Shown piece by piece: positions 25,223 to 34,744 of a stretch of 64,000 bases of DNA. The DNA is from Niabella yanshanensis (GTDB taxonomy: Bacteria; Bacteroidota; Bacteroidia; Chitinophagales; Chitinophagaceae). The position numbers and the translations under genes are program-made. A model generated the notes under the pieces. It saw only the letters and a program-made list of their open reading frames with translations. It did not search any database and was not told where the DNA came from. The DNA lies in assembly GCF_034424215.1 (NCBI RefSeq), contig NZ_CP139960.1, forward strand, positions 3,658,001 to 3,722,000. Reading direction: 5' to 3'. Every line of letters begins with the position of its first letter. The first letter of the stretch is position 1.

Positions 25223-26671
25223 ATGCGAACACTGCTCTACGTTGCCATCCTTTTGCTATTATTTTTCGATGTTGCCGGACAAGCAAAGTTTTCCCAAAAG
25301 GAATTGTTACATGATCTGTCTGTTTTAAAACGCATAGTCACCAATACAAATCCGCTATTGACCAATGACAGCAGAGTACAAATGGAAAGAATGTTCGCGG
25401 ATGCCGAGCGTACTTTCCCTTTGGAACAGGCAACGGGCCTGGAATTTATTAAGTATGTGACCAGGCTTCAAATAAACGCAGGATACGATGAACATGCTTC
25501 CTTTGACCTTAACGAGCAGTTGTTTCCTGTTTCATCTGTATTCTTCCCGGTGCCTATTTACCTTTTAGGAGATCGTTTTGTTGTAAATAGTGAAAAAGCA
25601 ATGTTGCCTTATGGGAGTCTTATTAGGTCAATCAATGGAATTAGTGCGGATAGTATACTTCATAAATTTTTGCGCGGCGATCGGGAGGTTAACCATTTTA
25701 AGCATAGGTTAGGTAGTATTTTTCACGCTATGTATTTTCTTGAGTACGGTGGGGCTGATGAATTTATAATCACTTACAACGAAAACCTTAAAAGTAAAGA
25801 GTTAAAAACCGTTACCTGCAAAGCAGTTAGTTTAAGAAATGCGTTTGCACTGCAAAATGATGCAGTTTTCCCACTGACCAAAGTAACGGAACAAAATCTT
25901 AACCAAACGTACGTGGAATTTAATGAAATTACGAAGGGTTATTATCTTCAATTGAAATCATTTACAGGGCTATCTGGCGATTCTTCTATGCCATATACCC
26001 AAATGTTTGATAGCCTGTTTAAACACGTTCAGAGCAAAAGTCCCCGTTCGATGATCCTCGACATTCGTGGTAATAGCGGGGGGCTGTTGTTGGTGCCGGG
26101 TCTCCTGCTTTCCTACCTTGCAGGCACCCCGTTTGATGAGGTACACCATTTAAAAATGATGCCGGTAAAGGATATTCCGCTCGATTACCTGAAGCGTATC
26201 GATCAGCGACCAGTAGCCACCAAAAGCGACGGGCGCAAAATGCTGTACCGGCTCTATGATGGCTCAGTGACCCAAAATGGCAGTACTTATAAGGATATCC
26301 ATTTTAAGCGAGAACCCAGTCCTTACCGGTTTTCCGGACCGGTAGCATTGCTTACCGATGGAGGTACTTTTTCGGCTGCCGCCTATTTTGCCAACCTTTT
26401 TCAGCGCTCAAAACGAGGTAGTATTATGGGATTACCTACCGGTGGCGCTGCACGACAAATAACAGCGGGGCATATGCTGGAGTATGAGCTGCCCAACACT
26501 AAAATAGTTGTTAGTCTGCCACTAATGTATATTACGTTCGGCGATGCCGCCTCTATCAATTCTACTTGGGATTATGTAGTGCCCGATGCAGTACTTCCAT
26601 TTGAAAAGGAATACCAGTATTTTTGTTTAAAACAGGATTGGGGCGTCCAGATTAAGTTAAATGCGCAATAG
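25223..26671 (+). CDS. Exported S41-family serine peptidase
   Basis: The 482-residue protein has a signal peptide and then a helical N-terminal region. A PDZ-like part follows (Gly-Ser-Leu-Ile-Arg-Ser-Ile-Asn-Gly near 135). The tail-specific-protease core has Leu-Asp-Ile-Arg-Gly-Asn-Ser-Gly-Gly and the nucleophile region Thr-Asp-Gly-Gly-Thr-Phe-Ser-Ala-Ala, with Ser384 the likely nucleophile. It should be periplasmic. Relatives cleave misfolded or nonpolar C-termini, but members of this branch are poorly studied. Confidence 0.85.
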   Translation: MRTLLYVAILLLLFFDVAGQAKFSQKELLHDLSVLKRIVTNTNPLLTNDSRVQMERMFADAERTFPLEQATGLEFIKYVTRLQINAGYDEHASFDLNEQLFPVSSVFFPVPIYLLGDRFVVNSEKAMLPYGSLIRSINGISADSILHKFLRGDREVNHFKHRLGSIFHAMYFLEYGGADEFIITYNENLKSKELKTVTCKAVSLRNAFALQNDAVFPLTKVTEQNLNQTYVEFNEITKGYYLQLKSFTGLSGDSSMPYTQMFDSLFKHVQSKSPRSMILDIRGNSGGLLLVPGLLLSYLAGTPFDEVHHLKMMPVKDIPLDYLKRIDQRPVATKSDGRKMLYRLYDGSVTQNGSTYKDIHFKREPSPYRFSGPVALLTDGGTFSAAAYFANLFQRSKRGSIMGLPTGGAARQITAGHMLEYELPNTKIVVSLPLMYITFGDAASINSTWDYVVPDAVLPFEKEYQYFCLKQDWGVQIKLNAQ

Positions 26672-26835
26672 CGGTTACTATGCCCAGGAAATAGCATCGC
26701 CTGGTATTTGTGAATGAATGTACAAGGATTGGTATGCTTAATATTCAGTACACAATTCCGTAATAATTATATAACCTGCTTACATGGTATTGTTTTTACT
26801 GCAAAGCTCACCTTTGCGGCCAAATAAAAACTACC

Positions 26836-29661
26836 ATGCGAAAAGGCTTACTACTGCTTTTATTTTTATCAGGTATTATCTATACGAAAGCCCAGAATAT
26901 TGTTGTTACCGGCCTTATAAAAGATAAGGATAACCTGGCGCTACCTGGCGCAACAGTCAGGTTACTTCCGCAGGGCAATTATACTTACACTGATGCCAAA
27001 GGACATTTTGAGTTTCTGAATATCAAAGAAGCGGATAGTGTTGTGCTGGAAGTGTCTTATATCGGGTACCAAAAGCTGGTTAAAACTTTTTTTGCGAATC
27101 GTAAAAACCTGGATGTAACTATTACATTGGATGACAGTGGTATGCTGGATGCGGTAGTGGTGATAGGGGACCGGCTTCGCGGACAAATGAAGGCGCTGAA
27201 TCAACAGAAGAATGGCGGTAATATCACCAATATTGTTTCGGCCGACCAGGTGGGCCGTTTCCCGGATGCGAATATTGGAGATGCCCTGAAGCGCATACCT
27301 GGCATTACGATGCAAAATGACCAGGGCGAAGCGCGAAATATTATTATACGCGGCTTGGCACCTGAGTTAAACTCTGTAACTATTAACGGAGATCGTATCC
27401 CTTCAGCCGAGGGAGATAACCGTAACGTGCAAATGGACCTGATCCCTTCGGATATGGTGCAAACGATTGAAGTAAATAAAACCCTGACGCCTGATATGGA
27501 TGCAGATGCGATCGGGGGATCCGTAAACCTCATCACACGGGCCCCGTCTAATGGTGAGCGTATTTCAGCAACATTGTCCGGCGGGCTTAATCCTATCCGC
27601 AATGGCGGGCTTTTTTCGGGTGGACTGGTGTATGGGAACCGGTTCTTTAATGATCAATTCGGGATGGTGCTGAGTGGATCTTATAATACGAATAGGTATG
27701 GTTCTGATAACGTAGAAGGCGTGTGGAAGGAAGATGAATTTGGAAATATTTACCTGGAAGAACATGATATACGTAAATATGATATTACGAGGACACGCCG
27801 CAGTGCTGCCGGGTCTTTTGATTATAAGTTTAATGGCAGGCACCGGCTTTCTTTGAATGCCATGTATAACTGGAGGGATGACTGGGAAAACAGGTATCGT
27901 CTTGCGACGGTAGATATAGAGCCTATATATGATGCCAATGATGAACAGCAAATTATTGGCTTTACCGGCGAGCAAAGAAGACAGACCAAGGGGGGGATTG
28001 ACAATAACCGTATTAAGTCTGCAAGGTTAGAACAGCAAACCGTTCAAAACTATTCTTTACGTGGCGATCATTTATTTGGAAGCTTGCTGGATATGGACTG
28101 GTCTGCCAGCTATTCAACGGCCCGCGAATACCGGCCTAATGAAAGATATATCCGTTATGAAACTTCGGGTGTAGAGTTGAGCCGGGATTTTGGATCGATG
28201 AAGTACCCTTTACCGGGTGTCGTTACTGCTCCGGCATTGGGCGATTATGAGTTGGGCGAATTGACGGAAAATACAGATAACACTACTGAAGATGAATTTG
28301 GCGCCCGTATTAATTTCCGCTTGCCAGTGAGTATTGTTAATGGCGAAAAAGGCAGGTTGCGTTTTGGTGGCAGGTTGCGTCTTAAAAATAAGGACAGGTA
28401 TAACCAGTTTACCAAATACGAGCCCTTGAATGGAGAGATGGCTACTTTGGCTGATGTAGATACCGTGTTATGGGATGGAAAAAAATGGAGCCCCAACAGT
28501 AAATATATTCCCGGAACTTTTACTTCAAAAGATTTCCTGGGCGGCTTAAATTTCAATGATGCTTCACGCTTTGAAGCTGAAGATGCACCAGATGAATACC
28601 TGGCCGTAAACTATCATGCGAAAGAACGTATTGTAGGAGGGTATGTACGTTGGGACCAGGACTTTTCGAGTCAGCTAAGTATGATCGCCGGAGTAAGATT
28701 AGAGAATACCAGCCTTACTTATGTGGGTAATGTGATACAGGATGAAGAAGACCTGGTGGGCGAACGTTCGATAAAAAATAGCTACCTGAATGTTTTGCCG
28801 GGCCTGACCTTCAAGTACGTTCCAATGGAAAACTTTGTACTGCGGGCGGCGGCAACCACTGCCCTGGCCAGACCTAACTATTATACCCTTTCTCCCTTTG
28901 TAAGTACCGTACTGGATGATAACGAGATCAGCGCCGGAAACCCTGCTTTAAAAGCATCTTACTCCTGGAACTTTGATCTGATGGCCGAGTATTATTTTAA
29001 ATCATTAGGCCTTATTTCCGGGGGAGTGTTCTATAAGAATATCGATAATTTTATTTATACTTTCAGAGATGAGTTTTATACGCGCGACAAATATGCTGCG
29101 GAATTTCCGGATTTACAAAACCCGATACAGGGCGATGATAACTGGACGCTGATCCAATCGCGCAATGGCGAGCAGGTAAAAGTATACGGCCTTGAAGTGG
29201 CTTTACAGCGCCAGCTGGATTTTCTACCCGGTAAGTTTTTAAAAGGATTCGGTATTTATACCAACTATACGTATACAAAGTCGTCGGCTAAAGGCATTTA
29301 TAGCCTGGATGGCGATCTGCGTACAGGAATTATGTTGCCGGGTACCGCACCGCATATGTTTAATGCTTCTTTATCCTGGGAGAACAAACGTTTTTCGGCA
29401 AGAGCTTCGCTGAACTATACAGCGGCTTACCTGGATGAGCTGGGCGGTGATAATTTTAATGACCGTTTTTATGATAAACAGCTCTTTCTTGATGCGAATG
29501 CATCCTATAAAGTTACTAATAATTTAAGACTTTTTGCGGAAGCCAATAACCTGACCAATCAGCCATTGCGATATTACCAGGGTGTAAGCGATAGAACGAT
29601 GCAAATGGAGTACTATCGCCAGCGATACAATTTTGGATTGAAATTCGATGTAACAAAATAA
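26836..29661 (+). CDS. TonB-dependent outer-membrane receptor
   Basis: The 941-residue protein has a signal peptide, then a CarboxypepD-regulatory-like beta domain (about 22-105). The plug domain has Val-Gly-Arg-Phe-Pro-Asp-Ala-Asn and Ile-Arg-Gly-Leu. A 22-strand barrel follows, ending in Asn-Phe-Gly-Leu-Lys-Phe-Asp-Val-Thr-Lys. The plug resembles the TonB receptors that act without a SusD partner, and no SusD gene is present. The phytase gene begins 49 nt downstream, which suggests import of inositol phosphates or released products. This is an inference from context. Confidence 0.92.
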   Translation: MRKGLLLLLFLSGIIYTKAQNIVVTGLIKDKDNLALPGATVRLLPQGNYTYTDAKGHFEFLNIKEADSVVLEVSYIGYQKLVKTFFANRKNLDVTITLDDSGMLDAVVVIGDRLRGQMKALNQQKNGGNITNIVSADQVGRFPDANIGDALKRIPGITMQNDQGEARNIIIRGLAPELNSVTINGDRIPSAEGDNRNVQMDLIPSDMVQTIEVNKTLTPDMDADAIGGSVNLITRAPSNGERISATLSGGLNPIRNGGLFSGGLVYGNRFFNDQFGMVLSGSYNTNRYGSDNVEGVWKEDEFGNIYLEEHDIRKYDITRTRRSAAGSFDYKFNGRHRLSLNAMYNWRDDWENRYRLATVDIEPIYDANDEQQIIGFTGEQRRQTKGGIDNNRIKSARLEQQTVQNYSLRGDHLFGSLLDMDWSASYSTAREYRPNERYIRYETSGVELSRDFGSMKYPLPGVVTAPALGDYELGELTENTDNTTEDEFGARINFRLPVSIVNGEKGRLRFGGRLRLKNKDRYNQFTKYEPLNGEMATLADVDTVLWDGKKWSPNSKYIPGTFTSKDFLGGLNFNDASRFEAEDAPDEYLAVNYHAKERIVGGYVRWDQDFSSQLSMIAGVRLENTSLTYVGNVIQDEEDLVGERSIKNSYLNVLPGLTFKYVPMENFVLRAAATTALARPNYYTLSPFVSTVLDDNEISAGNPALKASYSWNFDLMAEYYFKSLGLISGGVFYKNIDNFIYTFRDEFYTRDKYAAEFPDLQNPIQGDDNWTLIQSRNGEQVKVYGLEVALQRQLDFLPGKFLKGFGIYTNYTYTKSSAKGIYSLDGDLRTGIMLPGTAPHMFNASLSWENKRFSARASLNYTAAYLDELGGDNFNDRFYDKQLFLDANASYKVTNNLRLFAEANNLTNQPLRYYQGVSDRTMQMEYYRQRYNFGLKFDVTK

Positions 29662-29710
29662 AGTAACAGCTTCTTTTTTATTGAAAAAAGGGAAACTTCT
29701 AAAAAATACG

Positions 29711-30805
29711 ATGAAATATTTTTATAAACCGTTATACAGCTATCTGGCAGCTGCAGCTCTGGTTTTCGGCATAGCAGGGCTACATTCCTGTTCTTCCACC
29801 CCAAAAAGCGGTGGCAATGATCATACTGTGCTTAAGCCATTATATACTACCGATACCACGGGGTTTGATACCGATGATCCGGCAATATGGATCAACCCGA
29901 AGGATAAAATGCAATCCCTGATCGTAGGTACTGACAAAGAAGAAGGCGGCGGTATTTATGCTTTTGATCTGAAAGGAAAGACCGTTAAAAAAGTTACCGG
30001 TTTAAAGAGACCCAACAATGTAGATGTTGCTTATAATTTGAAGTATAAAAATGGCACGGTGGATGCAGTCATTTTTACCGAACGAAAAGCTAATAGGGTC
30101 AGAGTGTTTTCTTTACCTGATCTGCAACCTGTTGATAACGGCGGCATTCCCGTGTTTGAAGCGGATACCTGTGCCGGCTGTCGCGACGGTATGGGCATTG
30201 CCATTTATACAGCTCCCGATGGAAAAATATATGCCATGGTTGGGCGGAAGACGGGGCCCACCGGATCTTACATATGGCAATATGAATTAAAGCAGTCGAA
30301 AGAAGGTTTCATAACCGGTGAAGTAGTACGGAAGTTTGGTACTTATAGCGGTAAAAAGGAAATAGAATCCATTGCGATGGATAATGAGCTAGGATATGTT
30401 TATTATTCGGATGAACAGGTGGGTGTAAGAAAGTACTATGCCGATCCGGCTAAAGGCAACCAGGAGCTGGCGCTTTTTGCAACAACCGGTTTTACAGATG
30501 ATCATGAAGGGATTTCCATTTATAAGAAAACGGCTTCAACGGGTTATATACTCGTCTCCAATCAACAGGACAATTCTTTTATGATCTATCCCCGCGAAGG
30601 AATGTCAGGGAAAATGAACGAACACCCGCTGATCACCAAAGTAAAAACAAGCACATTGGAAAGTGATGGTTCAGATGTTACCAATCTTTCTTTTGGCAAC
30701 CTGTATCCCGAAGGTTTTTTTGTGGCCATGAGTAACGGCAAGGTTTTCCAGATATATGATTGGCGGGATATACAGAAAAAAATAGATGCGGCTAAGAAAC
30801 GCTGA
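29711..30805 (+). CDS. Beta-propeller phytase lipoprotein
   Basis: The 364-residue protein (ATG 29711) carries a lipoprotein signal ending Leu-His-Ser-Cys. The six-bladed phytase propeller follows. Acidic Ca-binding motifs are visible: Asp-Thr-Asp-Asp-Pro-Ala-Ile-Trp near the start, Gly-Thr-Asp-Lys-Glu-Glu-Gly-Gly-Gly, Arg-Pro-Asn-Asn-Val-Asp, Asp-Glu-Gln-Val-Gly-Val and Asp-Asp-His-Glu-Gly. Beta-propeller phytases remove phosphate from phytate at neutral pH. A TTG at 29681 would extend the frame, but the lipoprotein start is clearer. It forms an operon with the TonB receptor, a pairing known for this enzyme class. Confidence 0.93.
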   Translation: MKYFYKPLYSYLAAAALVFGIAGLHSCSSTPKSGGNDHTVLKPLYTTDTTGFDTDDPAIWINPKDKMQSLIVGTDKEEGGGIYAFDLKGKTVKKVTGLKRPNNVDVAYNLKYKNGTVDAVIFTERKANRVRVFSLPDLQPVDNGGIPVFEADTCAGCRDGMGIAIYTAPDGKIYAMVGRKTGPTGSYIWQYELKQSKEGFITGEVVRKFGTYSGKKEIESIAMDNELGYVYYSDEQVGVRKYYADPAKGNQELALFATTGFTDDHEGISIYKKTASTGYILVSNQQDNSFMIYPREGMSGKMNEHPLITKVKTSTLESDGSDVTNLSFGNLYPEGFFVAMSNGKVFQIYDWRDIQKKIDAAKKR

Positions 30806-30819
30806 ATTAGGCGCTGATT

Positions 30820-31146
30820 TTATAAGCCGATATACCAGCCATCTTCTCTTTCCTCAATTGGATAGGTTCTTAAGTAATAGCCTTCGCCCGAAACATTCCG
30901 GCCATTTTCCAGGCTAAACTTGTACCGGTGCAAAGGGCATACGATCTGTTGCTGCACATTTACGTATCCGCCAACCAAAGGCGCGGCAGCGTGGGGGCAT
31001 TGAGCCGCACAGGCAAAAGCTTTATCTGCCATACGTGCAATGCAGATCTTTTTCCCGGCTACTTTTATTTCGGCCAGGTTTTCATGATTAAAGGGTATTT
31101 CGTTTAAATGCAGGGCAAATAAATGCCAGGTATATTCTTTATTCAT
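30820..31146 (-). CDS. Rieske [2Fe-2S] ferredoxin-like protein
   Basis: The 108-residue protein is a single Rieske domain. The ligands are Cys-Pro-His and, after a 16-residue spacer, Cys-Pro-Leu-His. No signal peptide or membrane helix is present, so it is a soluble cytoplasmic electron carrier like those of dioxygenases or nitrite reductase small subunits. No oxygenase gene is adjacent, and its partner is unknown. It is convergent with the phytase gene. Confidence 0.9.
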   Translation of the reverse strand: MNKEYTWHLFALHLNEIPFNHENLAEIKVAGKKICIARMADKAFACAAQCPHAAAPLVGGYVNVQQQIVCPLHRYKFSLENGRNVSGEGYYLRTYPIEEREDGWYIGL

Positions 31147-31228
31147 TTTAAGAAAGCGCCAAAACTAGGTTCCCAAACAAAAGATTGCTTTTTAAAGTTC
31201 CCACAGAAAGCAGAAGCGCAGGGCATTG

Positions 31229-31479
31229 GCTTATTGAAAATTGAGTATTGAATATTTCCCTATTCACTACATCTCATTAATAATTCGCGATGTGTTTTTT
31301 GTTTCACGCAGAGCGCGCAGAGAAGTGGAGGCGCAGAGGGAATTGTATTCCTTTTTAAGTCACAAAGCTCATAAAGCTATAGAGTTTTAAAACCCTCATT
31401 ATTCACTACTGACTATTCACAACATCTCAATTTTGCTCAGGCTATTAATCCCTACTCGCCACTCGCTATACCCTATTTC
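31229..31479. repeat. Diverged copy of the CGCAGAG intergenic repeat
   Basis: The gap between the Rieske and hflX genes holds a TTTTGTTTCACGCAGAG-like core with GAGGCGCAGAG (31295-31340). It also holds the flanking words TTGAAAATTGAGTATT and CTACTCGCCACTCGCTATACCC. Close copies stand in tandem at 35.7-36.0 kb. No gene is visible. Confidence 0.65.
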
Positions 31480-32667
31480 CTAATAAAACATCGTCTTGTA
31501 AGGATATCGTATCGCATATAACTCCTTCACCTTATTCAATATCGTTTCCCTCAGACCTTCTACATTACGTCTTTCCGTTGCAGACACAAACACTACATTG
31601 CCCTGCAATTCATTGCTCCACCGCTCATACAGATCACGCAATATTTCTTCTTTTGTCTCGTCTCCCAGCCACTCGTCAAAAGTCTGCGTTTCGTAAAGGT
31701 CCATCTTATTAAAGATGGTAACGGTAGGTTTGTCAAATGCCTTCAGTTCCTGCAGGGTTTTGTTTACTACGGCCAGCTGGTCTTCGTAATTGGGATGGGA
31801 AATATCCACCACATGCATCAGGATATCTGCCTCACGTACCTCATCCAATGTGCTTTTAAAGCTTTCAACCAGGTGGTGAGGCAATTTTCTTATAAATCCA
31901 ACGGTATCGCTTAAAAGAAAGGGTGTATTTTCAAAAACGACCTTACTGGTGGTGGTATCCAAAGTCGCAAACAGCTTGTTCTCTGCAAAAACATCACGTT
32001 TGCTCAACAGGTTCATGATAGTGCTCTTACCTACATTGGTGTAGCCAACCAACGCAACACGTATAAATTCGCCCCGATCCTTACGTTGAGTGAAGGCTTG
32101 TTTATCTATTTCCGCCAGTTTTTTACGGAGTAAGGTGATCTTGTCACGCACAATACGACGATCGGTTTCAATCTCCGTTTCACCCGGACCACGTGAGCCA
32201 ATACCGCCTCCCTGTCTTTCCAGGTGACTCCACATACCCCGCAACCGGGGTAATATATATTGATATTGAGCCAGCTCTACCTGGGTACGCGCCTGCGCCG
32301 TTTTGGCACGACGTGCGAAAATATCCAGGATCAGATCCGATCGATCGATCACTTTTATTTTTAATTCCTTCTGTATATTATTGATCTGGGCGCCACTCAG
32401 CTCATCATCAAAAATAACCAGGTCGATACCATTGAATGAGATGTACTGACGGATTTCTTCCAGCTTGCCCTTTCCCACAAAAGTGCGGGAATCCGGGTGC
32501 TGCAGCTTCTGAATAAACCGCTTACGGGTTAAAGCGCCAGCGGTCTCTGCCAGGAACTCCAACTCGTCCAGGTAATCTTTTACCTGTTGTTCGGTTTGAT
32601 CTTTTTGTACCACGCCTACAATAACGGCTGTTTGTTGGTCTTGTATAATATTCTTCTTTTCTAACAT
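31480..32667 (-). CDS. hflX: HflX ribosome-splitting GTPase
   Basis: The 395-residue protein has the HflX N-terminal domain (Asp-Leu-Val-Ile-Phe-Asp-Asp-Glu-Leu-Ser-Gly), a coiled segment with Gly-Gly-Ile-Gly-Ser-Arg-Gly-Pro-Gly-Glu-Thr, and a G domain. G1 is Gly-Tyr-Thr-Asn-Val-Gly-Lys-Ser-Thr, G3 is Asp-Thr-Val-Gly-Phe, and G4 is Asn-Lys-Met-Asp. It binds the 50S subunit and rescues stalled ribosomes, notably after heat stress. A full TAACTTTG -7 element ends 9 nt before the ATG. Confidence 0.96.
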   Translation of the reverse strand: MLEKKNIIQDQQTAVIVGVVQKDQTEQQVKDYLDELEFLAETAGALTRKRFIQKLQHPDSRTFVGKGKLEEIRQYISFNGIDLVIFDDELSGAQINNIQKELKIKVIDRSDLILDIFARRAKTAQARTQVELAQYQYILPRLRGMWSHLERQGGGIGSRGPGETEIETDRRIVRDKITLLRKKLAEIDKQAFTQRKDRGEFIRVALVGYTNVGKSTIMNLLSKRDVFAENKLFATLDTTTSKVVFENTPFLLSDTVGFIRKLPHHLVESFKSTLDEVREADILMHVVDISHPNYEDQLAVVNKTLQELKAFDKPTVTIFNKMDLYETQTFDEWLGDETKEEILRDLYERWSNELQGNVVFVSATERRNVEGLRETILNKVKELYAIRYPYKTMFY

Positions 32668-32676
32668 ATTTCACTT

Positions 32677-32684
32677 CAAAGTTA
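32677..32684 (-). promoter_or_regulatory. -7 promoter element of hflX
   Basis: TAACTTTG (minus strand) matches TAnnTTTG and ends 9 nt upstream of the ATG at 32667. Confidence 0.5.
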
Positions 32685-32848
32685 ACAAAAATGCTGCCGG
32701 TTAAAGGTTTATGACAAACTGTACGTTTTCAGGTCTTGTATGCGGTGACAAGGGCTGAATTATTTCTATATTACAAACGAAATATGCCAAATACCTGTTA
32801 ACTCATAAGCTTTACTAGTTCTTTATTACCACGCAATGGGTAAATGGT

Positions 32849-32856
32849 TACCTTTG
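32849..32856 (+). promoter_or_regulatory. -7 element inside the 5' end of the ABC exporter reading frame
   Basis: TACCTTTG fully matches TAnnTTTG but lies 5 nt after the in-frame ATG at 32844. It argues that this ATG is not used. Confidence 0.5.
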
Positions 32857-32879
32857 TGGGCTTTAAAAATTTAAATCAG

Positions 32880-34700
32880 TTGAAAAAATTCAGGAGAATA
32901 TTTAAATATATCGGCCTATATAAGGGCAAAATTGCATTATATATTTCTTTGACAATATTAGGTTCCTCTTTATCAGTCGTTTCTTTAGGGATGCTCGCGC
33001 CATTGATGTCGATCATTTTTAACGAACCGGGTATTGGCGGGCAAAATATTTTGAAGAAGCTTCCGGGGGGGGATTTTCTGGGACAGGAGTTGGTTAGATT
33101 AGTAAACGAAGGGCATCAAATGCAGGCGGTATTAATATGTTGTATTCTGGTAATTGTTTCTATATTCTTAAAAAATCTACTCCTATATCTTTCTTCACTC
33201 CTGTCTGTGCCTGTCAGAAGCTCGATTACCATTCATTTAAAAAATGATATGTATGCTAAAGTTTTGTCGCTGCCGGTAGGCTATTTTTCGGAGCAGAAAA
33301 AGGGTGACATTATGAGTCGCATGACGAACGATGCAGCGTTGGTTGAAAGCTCGATTATCAATACCATGGAAGGTCTGATCAAAGATCCGGTATCGGTCAT
33401 CAGTTACCTGGTGGCGATGGTTGCCATTAGTCCCAGTCTTGCCATGTTTTTATTGATTCTTTTGCCGGCAACTGCTTTCATCATCGGAAGAATCAGCCGT
33501 ACTTTAAAAAAGCAAAGTAATGCGGCTTCTTTAAGAGTGGGCGATACATTATCTATTTTAGACGAAACACTCAGTGGTATTCGTATCATTAAAGCTTTTT
33601 GTGCCGAAAAGATCATGAATAATCGTTTTGTGACCTTAAATAATACGTTACTGGGTATTAATAAAAAAATGGCTGCCAGAAGAGATCTGGCATCGCCACT
33701 AACGGAGTTGCTCGGAGTAGCCGTTTTGTGTATTATTATTTATTTCGGAGCCAACCTGATATTAACCGGCGATTCGCTGACAGCGGGAGACCTGATTGCG
33801 TTTATTGCCATTTTCGCCATGATGATCAATCCGGCCAAATCTTTGTCCACGTCTTTCTTTAATGTACAGGCTGGTTCTGCAGCCGTTGAACGCATAGAAG
33901 ATTTATTGAACACTCCAGTTCATGTAGAAGATAATGGCAGGGAGCAACTGACTTCATTCGAGCAGGCTATTGAGTTTAGAAACGTATCATTTTCTTACAA
34001 TGAAACCCCGATCCTAAAAAATATCAACCTGACAATTCCCAAAGGTAAAACGGTTGCCCTGGTGGGAAGCAGTGGGGCTGGTAAAAGTACCCTGGCGGAC
34101 CTGGTACCCCGTTTCCATGATGTAACAGATGGTGAAATACTGGTAGATGGCGTAAATATCAAAAACTATAGCATTCAAAGTATACGTGAGCATATAGGGA
34201 TCGTAAGCCAGGAGCCGATCCTGTTTAATGACACTATCGGTAATAATATTACGCTGGCACATCCGGATGCGCCGCAGGTGGATATAGAGAATGCAGCCAA
34301 AGTGGCTAACGCCTTTCGGTTTATTGAGGCGAAACCCGAAAAGTTTGATACCAATATCGGGGACAGGGGTGCAAAGCTAAGCGGAGGGGAAAGGCAACGT
34401 GTAACTATCGCGCGTGCCGTTTTGAAGAATCCTCCGATCCTGATTTTAGATGAAGCAACCTCTTCCCTGGATACGGAAAGTGAAAGGCTGGTACAGGATG
34501 CCATTAATAACATGATGCAAAACAGAACCTCCCTGGTTATAGCCCACCGGTTGAGTACTGTTCGAAATGCAGACGAAATTATTGTTTTGAATAAGGGCGA
34601 GATCGCAGAGCGGGGTAAGCATCATGAGCTGATGCAAATTGAAGGGGGTATTTACCGCAAGCTGGTGGATATGCAGGAAATGGGCAAAAAGCTTGCATAG
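32880..34700 (+). CDS. MsbA-like ABC exporter (fused permease and ATPase)
   Basis: The protein has six membrane helices (about residues 15-320), then a nucleotide-binding domain. Walker A is Gly-Ser-Ser-Gly-Ala-Gly-Lys-Ser, the signature is Leu-Ser-Gly-Gly-Glu-Arg-Gln-Arg, and Walker B is Ile-Leu-Ile-Leu-Asp-Glu-Ala. The H-loop is Ile-Ala-His-Arg-Leu-Ser. I prefer the TTG at 32880 (606 aa, Lys-Lys-Phe-Arg-Arg-Ile-Phe-Lys-Tyr) over ATG 32844, because a promoter element overlaps the latter. It probably flips lipid A or another lipid as a homodimer. The MTHFR-like gene follows after 44 nt. Confidence 0.9.
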   Translation: MKKFRRIFKYIGLYKGKIALYISLTILGSSLSVVSLGMLAPLMSIIFNEPGIGGQNILKKLPGGDFLGQELVRLVNEGHQMQAVLICCILVIVSIFLKNLLLYLSSLLSVPVRSSITIHLKNDMYAKVLSLPVGYFSEQKKGDIMSRMTNDAALVESSIINTMEGLIKDPVSVISYLVAMVAISPSLAMFLLILLPATAFIIGRISRTLKKQSNAASLRVGDTLSILDETLSGIRIIKAFCAEKIMNNRFVTLNNTLLGINKKMAARRDLASPLTELLGVAVLCIIIYFGANLILTGDSLTAGDLIAFIAIFAMMINPAKSLSTSFFNVQAGSAAVERIEDLLNTPVHVEDNGREQLTSFEQAIEFRNVSFSYNETPILKNINLTIPKGKTVALVGSSGAGKSTLADLVPRFHDVTDGEILVDGVNIKNYSIQSIREHIGIVSQEPILFNDTIGNNITLAHPDAPQVDIENAAKVANAFRFIEAKPEKFDTNIGDRGAKLSGGERQRVTIARAVLKNPPILILDEATSSLDTESERLVQDAINNMMQNRTSLVIAHRLSTVRNADEIIVLNKGEIAERGKHHELMQIEGGIYRKLVDMQEMGKKLA

Positions 34701-34744
34701 CAGATTAGATATAAGCTTATAACATTGTTTTATTAAAAGAAAGA

